DNA from: an uncultured Lachnospiraceae bacterium
GTDB lineage: Bacteria > Bacillota > Clostridia > Lachnospirales > Lachnospiraceae
DNA: 64,000 nt
Direction: 5' to 3'
Assembly (NCBI GenBank): GCA_910579225.1
Contig: CAJTTI010000005.1
Coordinates: forward strand, 1-64,000
The notes under the pieces were generated by a model that was not told the DNA's origin, did not search any database, and saw only the letters and a list, made by a program, of their open reading frames with translations. Every line of letters starts with the position of its first letter. Within the stretch, counting starts at the first letter, position 1. The position numbers and the translations under genes were made by a program. Below are positions 1-9,078 of the stretch, piece after piece.

Positions 1-127
1 TCTCCTGATCCACCCGGGCGATCACCCCCGACACGATGCGGACCGCCCCTTTGGGACAGACCTTCAGACAGCTTCCGCATGCCACACACTCCCGGCCGAC
101 CCGGGCGTATCTCTTTGATTTTGCCAT
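1..127 (-). CDS. 4Fe-4S ferredoxin-type protein, N-terminal fragment
   Basis: Only the first 42 codons lie in the window; the gene runs off the left edge. The start is an ATG at 127 with a GGAGGAAA ribosome site (129-136). The peptide MAKSKRYARVGRECVACGSC is followed by LKVCPKGAVRI, giving a CxxCxxCxxxCP motif that binds one [4Fe-4S] cluster. Polyferredoxins and FeS subunits of larger enzymes begin this way, so the full protein could be a dicluster ferredoxin or an electron-transfer subunit. The role cannot be fixed from this fragment. Confidence 0.75.
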   Translation of the reverse strand, partial: MAKSKRYARVGRECVACGSCLKVCPKGAVRIVSGVIARVDQE

Positions 128-243
128 ATTTCCTCCAATAATCATAAAGTATTTAAGATAATTCTAATATACTTTATTTTCATAAAACTGTCAATATGAC
201 ATTCGCTCCACATCACTTCATCAGAAGACTCTCTGCTTTGACT

Positions 244-276
244 AAAAATCGCAGACCGTACCAGTCTGCGATTTTT
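244..276 (-). terminator. Intrinsic terminator after the hemerythrin/receiver gene
   Basis: A perfect 13-bp inverted repeat (AAAAATCGCAGAC at 244-256, GTCTGCGATTTTT at 264-276) with a 7-nt loop. It lies 6 nt past the stop of the gene at 282. The A- and T-rich ends make it work in either direction. Confidence 0.85.
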
Positions 277-281
277 ATATA

Positions 282-1631
282 TTAATTCTCTTTTTTCTTT
301 TCAAAAAATTCGCGAATCCTTTTTCTGATCTCCGCAGGTTTCAGATATTTTAACAAATATCCGTCCGGTTTCAATGCCAGTACCTTCTTCACGCTCTCCG
401 GATCATCCTTGCTGGTTAAGAAGATGACTGAAACATCTGCAAATTCTTTTTCCGAACGAAGCATCTCCAGTACATGTCTTCCATCACAAACCGGCATCTC
501 ATAGTCCAGCAGCACCAGGTCCGGCTTATCCAGAGTAATCGCACGAATGGCAGATACGCCTGAATGTACCGCGGCCACTTCATATTCTTCCTCCAGCAAT
601 CTTTTGATTCCCTCTCTTATGGTCATGGAATCATCTACCACAAGTACCTTGGGCTTTGTACTTCCTCCTCTTTTCATTAAGTATTTCTCAATCTCTGTCA
701 CCTCATTATTCACTTCCAGAGGTGTTCCGATTCCGCTTTCCAGCAAGTGCGGCGCAATCACACAATACGAAAAATACCCTTCATCTGTATTAAACAACAG
801 ACTGACCTGAGGATGCTTTTTCTCAAATATTTCCTGAAACTGTTCATAAGTCAGAAGATTCTCCTCCTGCATCTCATAAGACTGAATCGACGGAAAGCGC
901 TCCATTACATGACATACAAACTGACTTGCCGTATATCTGGCAGCATTAATCAGCATAACGTCCAGTTTATCCGACCGAAGCCCCATCAGTTTTCCAACTG
1001 TGTTAATCAGAATCTTTTCTTCAAATACAAGGAAAATCTCCCATATATTCTCATCCTGCTCTCTGCCGTAGACCAAGCGATAATAGATCCCTTTGCCAAA
1101 CTTCTCTCCTCCGTAAGTATCACTGATCACCTGGGACTTAAGCTGGAACATTTGCAGCAAAAGTTTCTGAATCACCTTTTTCATGGTCTTCAGCTCTTCC
1201 TCCGGCAAAAGTTCTTCCCACTTGCCCATTTGCTCTCCTGTGATTGCTCTGTCTTCCGTCAGGGTATGTCCGATCAGCCAACCAGTGCACACTGCCAGGA
1301 AATGATCAATCGCATCGGAGGAATAATCTGCTTCTCTAAGTTCGTCTTCAAGAGCCGGCAGTGTATCTTCCCGAAATCCTCTGTGTATCCGCCTGTGTAT
1401 TTTCAAATTATCATAATGGATTGCTTCCATATATTTTTCTTCATCTGCAAAATGTTTTACAGCATGTTCATAAAAAAATTTGATGCCCTCTTCGCATGCT
1501 TTCCTGCTTTTCTTTTCTTCCTCTCCCAAAGCGAAAAGTTTGTTAATGATCGAAAAGAGTCTTTGATGCGCTTTGTCAATGATCTCTACACCAACATTGA
1601 ACTCATCTTTCCAAACCAACTGATTGTTCAT
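282..1631 (-). CDS. Hemerythrin-like / CheX-like / response-regulator receiver protein
   Basis: About 449 residues. Residues ~1-140 form a bacteriohemerythrin-like domain with metal-ligand patterns HQRLF, HAVKHFADEE, HRRIHRGF and WLIGHTLTED, so a di-iron O2 or redox sensor is likely. A middle region (~165-310) resembles CheX/CheC-type chemotaxis domains, more tentatively. Residues ~325-449 are a CheY-like receiver: VLVVDDS acidic pair, phospho-Asp in LLDYEMP, Thr in IFLTSK and Lys in LLKYLKP. A longer frame begins 25 codons upstream. I chose ATG 1631 because AGGAGG (1639-1644) lies just before it. No output domain is visible, so it may act through chemotaxis phospho-relay. Monocistronic, with its own promoter and terminator. 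Confidence 0.8.
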   Translation of the reverse strand: MNNQLVWKDEFNVGVEIIDKAHQRLFSIINKLFALGEEEKKSRKACEEGIKFFYEHAVKHFADEEKYMEAIHYDNLKIHRRIHRGFREDTLPALEDELREADYSSDAIDHFLAVCTGWLIGHTLTEDRAITGEQMGKWEELLPEEELKTMKKVIQKLLLQMFQLKSQVISDTYGGEKFGKGIYYRLVYGREQDENIWEIFLVFEEKILINTVGKLMGLRSDKLDVMLINAARYTASQFVCHVMERFPSIQSYEMQEENLLTYEQFQEIFEKKHPQVSLLFNTDEGYFSYCVIAPHLLESGIGTPLEVNNEVTEIEKYLMKRGGSTKPKVLVVDDSMTIREGIKRLLEEEYEVAAVHSGVSAIRAITLDKPDLVLLDYEMPVCDGRHVLEMLRSEKEFADVSVIFLTSKDDPESVKKVLALKPDGYLLKYLKPAEIRKRIREFFEKKKEN

Positions 1632-1740
1632 ATTCAATCCTCCTCTGGCTACAGTCAAGTCCATCTTTCCTATAAAAACAGTTATATATTTCACTTTCTT
1701 GGACAATCTGTCTACTTACCAACGAATGCTATACCATATA

Positions 1741-1770
1741 ATTATGAACTATTAAACGATAAATTGACAA
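1741..1770 (-). promoter_or_regulatory. Candidate promoter for the hemerythrin/receiver gene
   Basis: Minus-strand TTGTCA (1765-1770) and CATAAT (1741-1746) with an 18-bp spacer, about 110 nt upstream of the start codon. Confidence 0.45.
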
Positions 1771-1842
1771 ATTATGGCTGTCCAACTGAAGTTTTCAGCT
1801 TCCATGAGCCTTTTACGCTCAGGGATTTTATAGAAAATACGG

Positions 1843-1880
1843 AAAGGGCATCCGTCCATTCCAGACAGACAATGCCCTTT
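1843..1880 (-). terminator. Possible terminator downstream of gltD
   Basis: Inverted repeat AAAGGGCAT (1843-1851) / ATGCCCTTT (1872-1880) beginning 36 nt past the gltD stop. The loop is 20 nt and the following T-tract is weak, so termination may be partial. Confidence 0.5.
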
Positions 1881-1915
1881 CTCCTGGTTTCTCTGACCAT
1901 CAACCAGCCGGAAAA

Positions 1916-3400
1916 TCACAGATTCGTATACCCCATCAACGCCGCGTCCACCTCCCGCGCTGCATCCCGCCCTTCCCGGATGGCACGGACCACCAGTGAC
2001 TGGCCAATATGCATATCACCTGCCGTGAACACATCCGGCACATTTGTCGCATGCTTCCCGGCTTCCGTGGACACATTGGTTCTGGCGTCCACATTCACGC
2101 CAAACGCTTTTGTCACGTACTCCTGACTGCCCAGGAATCCCGCTGCGATCAGAACCAGATCCACATCCAGTACAAACTCGCTGCCTTCCACGGGCACCAT
2201 CATCATACGACCGGTTTTTTCATCTTTCTGACTGACCAGTTTCACGATCTTCGCCTGTTTCACATTACCGTTTTTGTCCTTCACGAACTCCTGTACTGTG
2301 GTCTGATAGATCCTCGGATCCTGTCCAAATCTGGCGATTGCCTCCTGCTGGCCATAATCGGTCTTACAGACTTTTGGCCATACGGGCCAGGGATTGTTCT
2401 TCGCCCTGGTATCCGGAAGCTTCGGCATCATCTCTAGTTGGGTCACCGATTTGCAGCCCAGTCGTACAGAAGCACCCACACAGTCGTTACCTGTGTCGCC
2501 TCCTCCGATGACCAGCACATGCTTTCCTTCTGCCGGGATAAATTTCTTATCTGTGAAATTGGAGTCCAGAAGACTCTTCGTCGTTGCCGTCAGGAAATCC
2601 ACTGCAAAATAGATTCCTTTCGCCTCCCTGCCAGGAACTTTAATATCTCTTGGATTGGCAGCACCGCAGCAGAGCACCGTTTTATCATATTCCTTCAAAA
2701 TCTGCTCCGCCTTCACATCCACCCCAATATTGCAGTTGGTGATAAAGTTGATACCTTCCTCTCTCATCAGATCTATTTTCCGGTCTATAATGCGTTTCTC
2801 CAGCTTCATATTCGGAATCCCGTACCGCAGAAGTCCTCCCACCCGGTCTCTTCTCTCATAGACCGTAACCTGATGGCCCCTTCGGTTCAGCTGATCTGCT
2901 ACCGCCAGCCCTGCAGGACCGGAACCGATCACTGCCACCTTCTTGCCAGTGCGCACCCGCGGAGGTCTTGCATGCGCATAGCCCATCCGGTATGCATGTT
3001 CAATGATGGCAAGTTCATTGCTCTTGGTACCCACCGGCTCTCCGTTCAGATTGCAGGTGCAGGCCGCTTCACAGAGTCCCGGACAGACTCTGCCTGTAAA
3101 CTCCGGAAAATTGCTCGTCTTCACCAGACGGTAATATGCTTCCTCCCAGTTACCCAGGTACAGAAGGTCATTCCACTCCGGAATCATATTCTGCAGCGGA
3201 CAGCCGGACATCATACCGCCAATCATCTGACCTGTCTGACAGAAGGGCACACCACAGGCCATGCATCTGGCTCCCTGCCTCTCCTGTTCCGCTCTGGACA
3301 GAGGCGTATGAAATTCATTAAAATGCCGGATTCGCTCCAAAGGCGCCTCCGCCTGTGCGTTTTTTCGCTCATATTCCAAAAAACCCGTTGGTTTTCCCAT
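1916..3400 (-). CDS. gltD: Glutamate synthase, small (beta) subunit
   Basis: A 494-residue NADPH-binding FeS flavoprotein that passes electrons to GltB for glutamate formation from 2-oxoglutarate and glutamine. The N-terminal cysteine-rich region (CMACGVPFC, GCPLQN, CPGLCEAACTC; residues ~47-115) binds two [4Fe-4S] clusters. An FAD Rossmann motif VIGSGPAGLAVADQL lies near residue 155 and an NADPH motif VIGGGDTGNDCVG near 300. Length and domain order match bacterial GltD. It follows gltB by 12 nt and is surely co-transcribed. Confidence 0.97.
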   Translation of the reverse strand: MGKPTGFLEYERKNAQAEAPLERIRHFNEFHTPLSRAEQERQGARCMACGVPFCQTGQMIGGMMSGCPLQNMIPEWNDLLYLGNWEEAYYRLVKTSNFPEFTGRVCPGLCEAACTCNLNGEPVGTKSNELAIIEHAYRMGYAHARPPRVRTGKKVAVIGSGPAGLAVADQLNRRGHQVTVYERRDRVGGLLRYGIPNMKLEKRIIDRKIDLMREEGINFITNCNIGVDVKAEQILKEYDKTVLCCGAANPRDIKVPGREAKGIYFAVDFLTATTKSLLDSNFTDKKFIPAEGKHVLVIGGGDTGNDCVGASVRLGCKSVTQLEMMPKLPDTRAKNNPWPVWPKVCKTDYGQQEAIARFGQDPRIYQTTVQEFVKDKNGNVKQAKIVKLVSQKDEKTGRMMMVPVEGSEFVLDVDLVLIAAGFLGSQEYVTKAFGVNVDARTNVSTEAGKHATNVPDVFTAGDMHIGQSLVVRAIREGRDAAREVDAALMGYTNL

Positions 3401-3412
3401 GACTGCTGCCTC

Positions 3413-6400
3413 CTATCCTCTCTTGACCGCATAAAATGCTTCAATCTGTGCCTGCTCCGTGTTCATCCCCTTTTCTTCCATTTGAACAATCATGCTCAAC
3501 ATACGCTTGTAATCATTGGGAATGATTTTCTTGAATTTTGGCAGATATTCCTCAAAATGATCAAGAATCTGCTTTCCTTTCTCGGAATTGGTATACGCCA
3601 CATGCTCTTTGATCATATCCTTCAGTTCCTGCACATCATATTTATTCGCCACCTCTTCCAGCATAACCATAGATTTGTTCACTTTTGTATAAAGATCCTG
3701 GTCTTCGTCCAGCACATAGGCAACGCCTCCGCTCATGCCTGCCGCAAAGTTCTTTCCCACACTGCCCAGAACCGCCACACAGCCTCCCGTCATATATTCA
3801 CACCCGTGATCTCCGGTACCTTCCACCACTGCACGAACGCCGGAATTGCGTACACAGAAACGCTCGCCAGCCACGCCATTCACATAGGCTTTGCCGCTGG
3901 TGGCTCCGTAAAACGCCACGTTTCCGATGATCATATTCTCATCCTTCTGGTACGTCACTCCCTTAGGCGGATAGATGATCAGCTTTCCTCCGGAAAGTCC
4001 TTTACCGAAATAATCGTTGGAATCTCCCACCAGTTCCAGCGTCAGACCTCCAGGAATAAATGCCCCAAAGCTCTGGCCACCTGCGCCGGTGCATTTGATG
4101 GTGAACGTATCTTCCGCAAGTCCCTCCGGATACCGTCTGGTGATCTCCGCACCGAAGATCGTACCTACTGCCCGGTCTGTATTTCCCACATCCACCTCAA
4201 TGCTTCTCTTTTGTCCTTTCTCCAGTGCAGTTTTCAGTTCTTTTAGAAATACTTTTTCATCAATGGTTCTCTCCAGCCCAAAATCGTACACCTGTTTGGA
4301 ATCAAAGATAACCTTTTGTCCTTTTCCTGCATATGGATTGTACAGGATACGGCCCAGATCAATGGTTGCCATCCTGCCTTCCAGGTTTTCTTTCACTTTC
4401 AGCAAATCTGAACGGCCCACCAGCTCATCCAGCGTCCGGACTCCCAGCCTCGCCATATATTCTCTCAGATCCTGGGCAATGAATTTCATGAAATTCACCA
4501 CATACTCTGGTTTCCCCCGGAAACGTTTCCGAAGTTCCGGATTCTGAGTCGCCACTCCTACAGGGCAAGTATCCAGGTTGCACACACGCATCATCACGCA
4601 TCCCATGGTCACCAGGGGCGCTGTGGCAAATCCAAATTCCTCTGCTCCCAGCATGGCCGCAATCGCCACATCCCTGCCGCTCATAAGCTTCCCGTCGGTC
4701 TCAATACGCACCTTGTTCCGAAGCCCGTTCATCAGAAGGGTCTGATGAGTTTCTGTAAGTCCCAGCTCCCAGGGAAGCCCTGCATTGTGGATGGAACTTG
4801 CCGGGGCCGCACCGGTTCCCCCGTCATAACCGGAGATCAGAATCACCTGTGCCCCCGCCTTCGCCACACCTGCGGCAACGGTTCCTACGCCTGCCTCTGA
4901 TACCAGCTTTACAGAGATTCTGGCCTCCTTGTTGGCATTTTTCAGATCATAAATCAGCTGTGCCAGATCCTCGATGGAATAGATATCATGATGGGGCGGC
5001 GGAGAGATCAGACTCACTCCGGGCGTAGACAGCCTGGTCTTCGCAATCCAGGGATAGACTTTCCCTCCCGGCAGGTGCCCGCCTTCGCCAGGCTTGGCTC
5101 CCTGCGCCATCTTGATCTGGATCTCCTGTGCACTGACCAGATAGCGTGATGTGACGCCAAAACGTGCGCTGGCCACCTGCTTGATGGCTGAACATTTGTT
5201 CAACCCATCCGCCCCGACTGTCAGGCGCTCAGTGCTCTCCCCACCCTCACCGGTATTGGATTTGCCATGGATCTGATTCATGGCAACTGCAAGGCACTCA
5301 TGAGCTTCCTGAGAGATAGAACCATAGGACATGGCACCGGTCTTAAAACGGGTGACAATGGAGTCCACACTTTCTACTTCCTCAACAGAAATACCCTTCT
5401 TCGGATACCGAAAATCCAGAAGCGTACGAATCTGTCCATGATTGTTCTCACCATTCACCAGCTTCGTATATTCTTTAAATAACTCATAGTTTCCTTCCCG
5501 GGTGGACTGTTGCAGCAGATGAATAGTTTGAGGATTATACAAATGTTCTTCTCCCGTACTTCTCTCCTTATGAAGTCCCAGACTGTCGAGTGCCGGCGTG
5601 GTCTCCAGACCCAGCGGATCAAATGCTGCCGAATGCAAAAATTCCACCTGCTCTTCAATCTCCTTTAATCCTATGCCGTCAATTCGGCTTACCGTATTGG
5701 TAAAATACCGGTCCACCACTTCTTTGCTGATACCTATGGCCTCAAAAATCTTGGAGCCAAGATAAGACTGAATCGTGGAAATCCCCATCTTGGAAGCAGT
5801 CTTGACGATTCCGTTAATCACTGCCTGATTGTAATCATCCACTGCCGCATAGTAATCTTTGTTCAGAATCCGCTTATCAATCAGCTCCTTGATACTCTCC
5901 TGAGCCAGATACGGATTGATAGCGCAGGCTCCATATCCCAGAAGCGTGGCAAAATGATGCACCTCTCTGGGCTCTCCGGATTCCAGAATGATAGATATGG
6001 AAGTACGCTTTTTCGTCCTGACCAGATGTTGCTGCAGTGCAGACACCGCCAGCAGGGACGGAATCGCCACATGATTCTCATCCACTCCCCGGTCGGACAG
6101 AATCAGGATATTCACTCCATCCCGGTATGCCCGGTCCGCCTCGACAAACAGACGTTCGATAGCGCGCTCCAGACTTGTATTTTTATAATAGATAATTGGA
6201 AGCACTTCTGCTTTAAAGCCTTCTTTCTTCATCGTCTTGATCTTCAGAAGATCGGTATTCGTCAGAATCGGATTGTTAATCCGCATGACGCAGCAGTTCC
6301 GGGGCTTTTCTTCCAGAAGATTACCGTCCTTTCCCACATAGATGCTGGTGGAGGTAACAATCTTCTCCCGGATAGCGTCGATGGGAGGATTTGTCACCTG

Positions 6401-7963
6401 GGCAAACAGCTGCTTAAAATAGTTAAACAAAGGCTGGTGATGGTCAGACAAAGCTGCCAGCGGCACATCGACCCCCATGGCAGAAGTGGCTTCAGAACCA
6501 TTCTCAGCCATACTCATAATGGAATTACGGACGTCTTCATAACGATATCCGAATGCTTTCTGCATTCTCATACGCTCTTCCGGCGTATACTCCTCAATGC
6601 GTTGATTTGGTATCTTCAGTTCTGACAGATTTACCAGATTATGATCCAGCCACTCTCCATAAGGCTTCCGCCCCGCGTAACTCTCCTTCAGTTCATCATC
6701 GTCAATGATTCTTCCCTGTTGGGTATCTACCAGAAGCATCTTTCCTGGATGCAGACGTTCTTTCATTAAAATCCTGGAAGGATCTATGTCCAGAACCCCC
6801 ACCTCCGAAGACAGAATCAGCTGGTCGTCTCTGGTCACATAATATCTGGAAGGACGAAGACCGTTCCTGTCCAGCACGGCACCCATCACATCCCCGTCTG
6901 TGAACAGGATGGATGCCGGGCCGTCCCAGGGCTCCATCATGGTCGCATAATATTGATAAAAATCTTTTTTCTTCTGAGACATGGTGCGGTTATTCACCCA
7001 CGGTTCCGGGATCAGAATCATCATAGCCAGAGCCAGATCCATGCCGCTCATAACCAAAAATTCCAGTGTGTTGTCCAGCATGGCAGAATCTGAGCCGGAG
7101 GCGCTGATTACCGGGAGAACTTTATGAAGCTCTCCTTTCAGATATTCTGACTCCACCGTCTCCTCTCTCGCCAGCATCTTGTCTGCATTTCCCTTAATCG
7201 TATTGATCTCCCCATTGTGTACGAGAAAACGATACGGATGGGCCCTCTCCCAGCTGGGCATGGTATTCGTGGAGAACCGGGAATGTACCAGCGCAATGGC
7301 ACTTTCATAATCCGGACTCTTCAGATCCAGGAAAAACTGCCTCAGCTGCCCCACCAAAAACATTCCTTTGTAGATCAGGGTTCTGCTGGAGCAGGAAACC
7401 ACATAGGTGTCGTCGATGGATTGTTCGAAAACCCGCCTGGCGATATACAACTTTCGATCAAACTCCAGACCGCAGGCCACATCCTCCGGTTTCCGGATAA
7501 ACGCCTGCAGAATCGCCGGCATCTTCTCCAGCGCCTTTGAACCAAGCACTTTCGGATTTGTCTGCACCTCCCGCCATCCAAGGAAATGCATTCCTTCCTT
7601 CTCCACAATAATCTCGAACATTTTCTTTGCCTGATTTCTCCTCAGTTCATCCTGCGGCAGGAAGAACATCCCAATCCCATATTCCCGCTCTTCCCCCAGG
7701 TCCATGCCCAGTGCTTTGCATTCCTTCGAGAAAAACCTGTGAGAAATCTGTACCATGATTCCCACTCCGTCTCCGGTCTTCCCTTCTGCGTCCTTGCCGG
7801 CCCGGTGTTCCAGATTTTCAACGATACTCAGAGCATCCTCCACAGTCTTGTGGGTTTTGATACCTTTGATATTCACGACAGCGCCGATCCCGCAATTGTC
7901 ATGTTCAAACTGAGGATCATACATTCCTTTTGCCGCATATTCCATCCTGATTTGCTCGTTCAT
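3413..7963 (-). CDS. gltB: Glutamate synthase, large (alpha) subunit
   Basis: About 1516 residues, the normal size. Order: a short propeptide ending before catalytic Cys in DNCGIGA (class II glutamine amidotransferase), a central domain, an FMN/[3Fe-4S] synthase domain with CNLDTCPVGVATQ, and the C-terminal GxGxG beta-helix (for example GGCVAVLGSVGKNFAAGMSG). It hydrolyses glutamine and channels ammonia to 2-oxoglutarate. A TTG 7 codons upstream is possible. I chose ATG 7963 because AAGGA lies at the right distance. First gene of gltB-gltD. Confidence 0.97.
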   Translation of the reverse strand: MNEQIRMEYAAKGMYDPQFEHDNCGIGAVVNIKGIKTHKTVEDALSIVENLEHRAGKDAEGKTGDGVGIMVQISHRFFSKECKALGMDLGEEREYGIGMFFLPQDELRRNQAKKMFEIIVEKEGMHFLGWREVQTNPKVLGSKALEKMPAILQAFIRKPEDVACGLEFDRKLYIARRVFEQSIDDTYVVSCSSRTLIYKGMFLVGQLRQFFLDLKSPDYESAIALVHSRFSTNTMPSWERAHPYRFLVHNGEINTIKGNADKMLAREETVESEYLKGELHKVLPVISASGSDSAMLDNTLEFLVMSGMDLALAMMILIPEPWVNNRTMSQKKKDFYQYYATMMEPWDGPASILFTDGDVMGAVLDRNGLRPSRYYVTRDDQLILSSEVGVLDIDPSRILMKERLHPGKMLLVDTQQGRIIDDDELKESYAGRKPYGEWLDHNLVNLSELKIPNQRIEEYTPEERMRMQKAFGYRYEDVRNSIMSMAENGSEATSAMGVDVPLAALSDHHQPLFNYFKQLFAQVTNPPIDAIREKIVTSTSIYVGKDGNLLEEKPRNCCVMRINNPILTNTDLLKIKTMKKEGFKAEVLPIIYYKNTSLERAIERLFVEADRAYRDGVNILILSDRGVDENHVAIPSLLAVSALQQHLVRTKKRTSISIILESGEPREVHHFATLLGYGACAINPYLAQESIKELIDKRILNKDYYAAVDDYNQAVINGIVKTASKMGISTIQSYLGSKIFEAIGISKEVVDRYFTNTVSRIDGIGLKEIEEQVEFLHSAAFDPLGLETTPALDSLGLHKERSTGEEHLYNPQTIHLLQQSTREGNYELFKEYTKLVNGENNHGQIRTLLDFRYPKKGISVEEVESVDSIVTRFKTGAMSYGSISQEAHECLAVAMNQIHGKSNTGEGGESTERLTVGADGLNKCSAIKQVASARFGVTSRYLVSAQEIQIKMAQGAKPGEGGHLPGGKVYPWIAKTRLSTPGVSLISPPPHHDIYSIEDLAQLIYDLKNANKEARISVKLVSEAGVGTVAAGVAKAGAQVILISGYDGGTGAAPASSIHNAGLPWELGLTETHQTLLMNGLRNKVRIETDGKLMSGRDVAIAAMLGAEEFGFATAPLVTMGCVMMRVCNLDTCPVGVATQNPELRKRFRGKPEYVVNFMKFIAQDLREYMARLGVRTLDELVGRSDLLKVKENLEGRMATIDLGRILYNPYAGKGQKVIFDSKQVYDFGLERTIDEKVFLKELKTALEKGQKRSIEVDVGNTDRAVGTIFGAEITRRYPEGLAEDTFTIKCTGAGGQSFGAFIPGGLTLELVGDSNDYFGKGLSGGKLIIYPPKGVTYQKDENMIIGNVAFYGATSGKAYVNGVAGERFCVRNSGVRAVVEGTGDHGCEYMTGGCVAVLGSVGKNFAAGMSGGVAYVLDEDQDLYTKVNKSMVMLEEVANKYDVQELKDMIKEHVAYTNSEKGKQILDHFEEYLPKFKKIIPNDYKRMLSMIVQMEEKGMNTEQAQIEAFYAVKRG

Positions 7964-8010
7964 AGGCTGTATCCTTCTTTCCAAAAATCACATGTTTTCA
8001 TGTTGGCATT

Positions 8011-8039
8011 AGTTTACACCTGTTTTCCTGGTATGTAAA
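8011..8039 (-). promoter_or_regulatory. Promoter of gltBD
   Basis: Minus-strand TTTACA (8034-8039), 17-bp spacer, TAAACT (8011-8016), ending about 48 nt before the gltB start. Confidence 0.6.
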
Positions 8040-8155
8040 TGCTTTTTTCTTTTCAATTGTCAGATAATCAGATAATACATGCTATTATCCTTTTCAAATC
8101 TTCTCTAAAAAAAATTTTTCTTTATTTTCTCTTCTTTTTATACAATTCCTCACAA

Positions 8156-8214
8156 AAACACACCCGTTTTCCAGAAAAAACATAATTTTTTCAGTCTGAA
8201 AAACGGGTGTGTTT
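8156..8214 (-). terminator. Strong intrinsic terminator of the argS-CPBP unit
   Basis: A perfect 15-bp inverted repeat (AAACACACCCGTTTT at 8156-8170, AAAACGGGTGTGTTT at 8200-8214). The inner GAAAAAA/TTTTTTC can extend the stem. Located just past the stop at 8242. Confidence 0.85.
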
Positions 8215-8241
8215 ATAAATTTTCATTCTTTTCTATACAAT

Positions 8242-9072
8242 TCAACGTTCTCTCAGCTTCATGAATGACCACAGAAATACAATTCCACTGATCGCCATCG
8301 TTCCCAAAAAACCGGTAACCGATCCATAGAACAGTTCCAGCAATTCTCTTTCTTCCAGGATAACAACGAACAGATTCGCCGACATATGTCCCAACATGGG
8401 CACAAACAGCCTCTGTGTGCATTCCATCATCCACGCTAAAAAAAGTCCCATCAGAAAGGCATAGATGCCCTGTATCAAATTTCCGTGAAAAACACCGAAC
8501 ACCAGTGCGCTCCAGAACACAGCGGCTGCCGGCCGCATCATGGCACGGAACCGCTGATACATAAGTCCCCGCATGACAAGCTCTTCCACAGCAGGACCGA
8601 AGAATGCCACTGCTGCGATCTGAATCCAGATATTGCCGGAATACAGCGCTTCGCTGATCTCTTCATAACTGTCCGACCACAAAGCCAGCGGCAGGATATT
8701 GATCAGACCGTTGCAGAACAGCGCCAGTGCCGCAGTGCCGATCACCGACCACAGAAGTATCCATTCTGTCAGGGGAAACCAGTCCTCCTGAAAACCGGCC
8801 ATAAGCTTTTTCTTCCTGTCACAACTGTACAACCAGGCAAACAGCGGAATGGAAACCGCCGCCGCCAACAGCACTACTGTAATGGTGCTGTCCATATACC
8901 GATCCATAATTGAGGCTGCTGCTTCCACCGGGCTCTCTCCGTCCAGGACACTGAATGCCATCACTGCCATCACATACAGAATACTCACTGCCACCTGGAC
9001 CAGCATATAAACCAACACCGGATACAGGCTCCGCCACAGCCCTTTCGCCGTCACCTTTCTTCTGATTTCCAT
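8242..9072 (-). CDS. CPBP-family (type II CAAX protease-like) membrane metalloprotease
   Basis: 276 residues with about seven or eight hydrophobic segments. The diagnostic motifs are present: EELVMRG (EExxxR, ~residue 164), FGVFHGN (FxxxH, ~190) and HMSANL (~228), which form the active site of Rce1/CPBP proteases. Substrates of bacterial members are mostly unknown; roles in bacteriocin immunity and peptide processing are reported for the family. The ribosome site AGAGG overlaps the end of argS 7 nt upstream, so translation is coupled to argS. Confidence 0.88.
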   Translation of the reverse strand: MEIRRKVTAKGLWRSLYPVLVYMLVQVAVSILYVMAVMAFSVLDGESPVEAAASIMDRYMDSTITVVLLAAAVSIPLFAWLYSCDRKKKLMAGFQEDWFPLTEWILLWSVIGTAALALFCNGLINILPLALWSDSYEEISEALYSGNIWIQIAAVAFFGPAVEELVMRGLMYQRFRAMMRPAAAVFWSALVFGVFHGNLIQGIYAFLMGLFLAWMMECTQRLFVPMLGHMSANLFVVILEERELLELFYGSVTGFLGTMAISGIVFLWSFMKLRER

Positions 9073-9078
9073 TGCAGT

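Noticed and set aside
2438..4246. Long plus-strand open frame (602 codons) opposite gltD/gltB
   Set aside because: It is antisense to two clearly conserved genes, has no ribosome site and its translation shows no family pattern.
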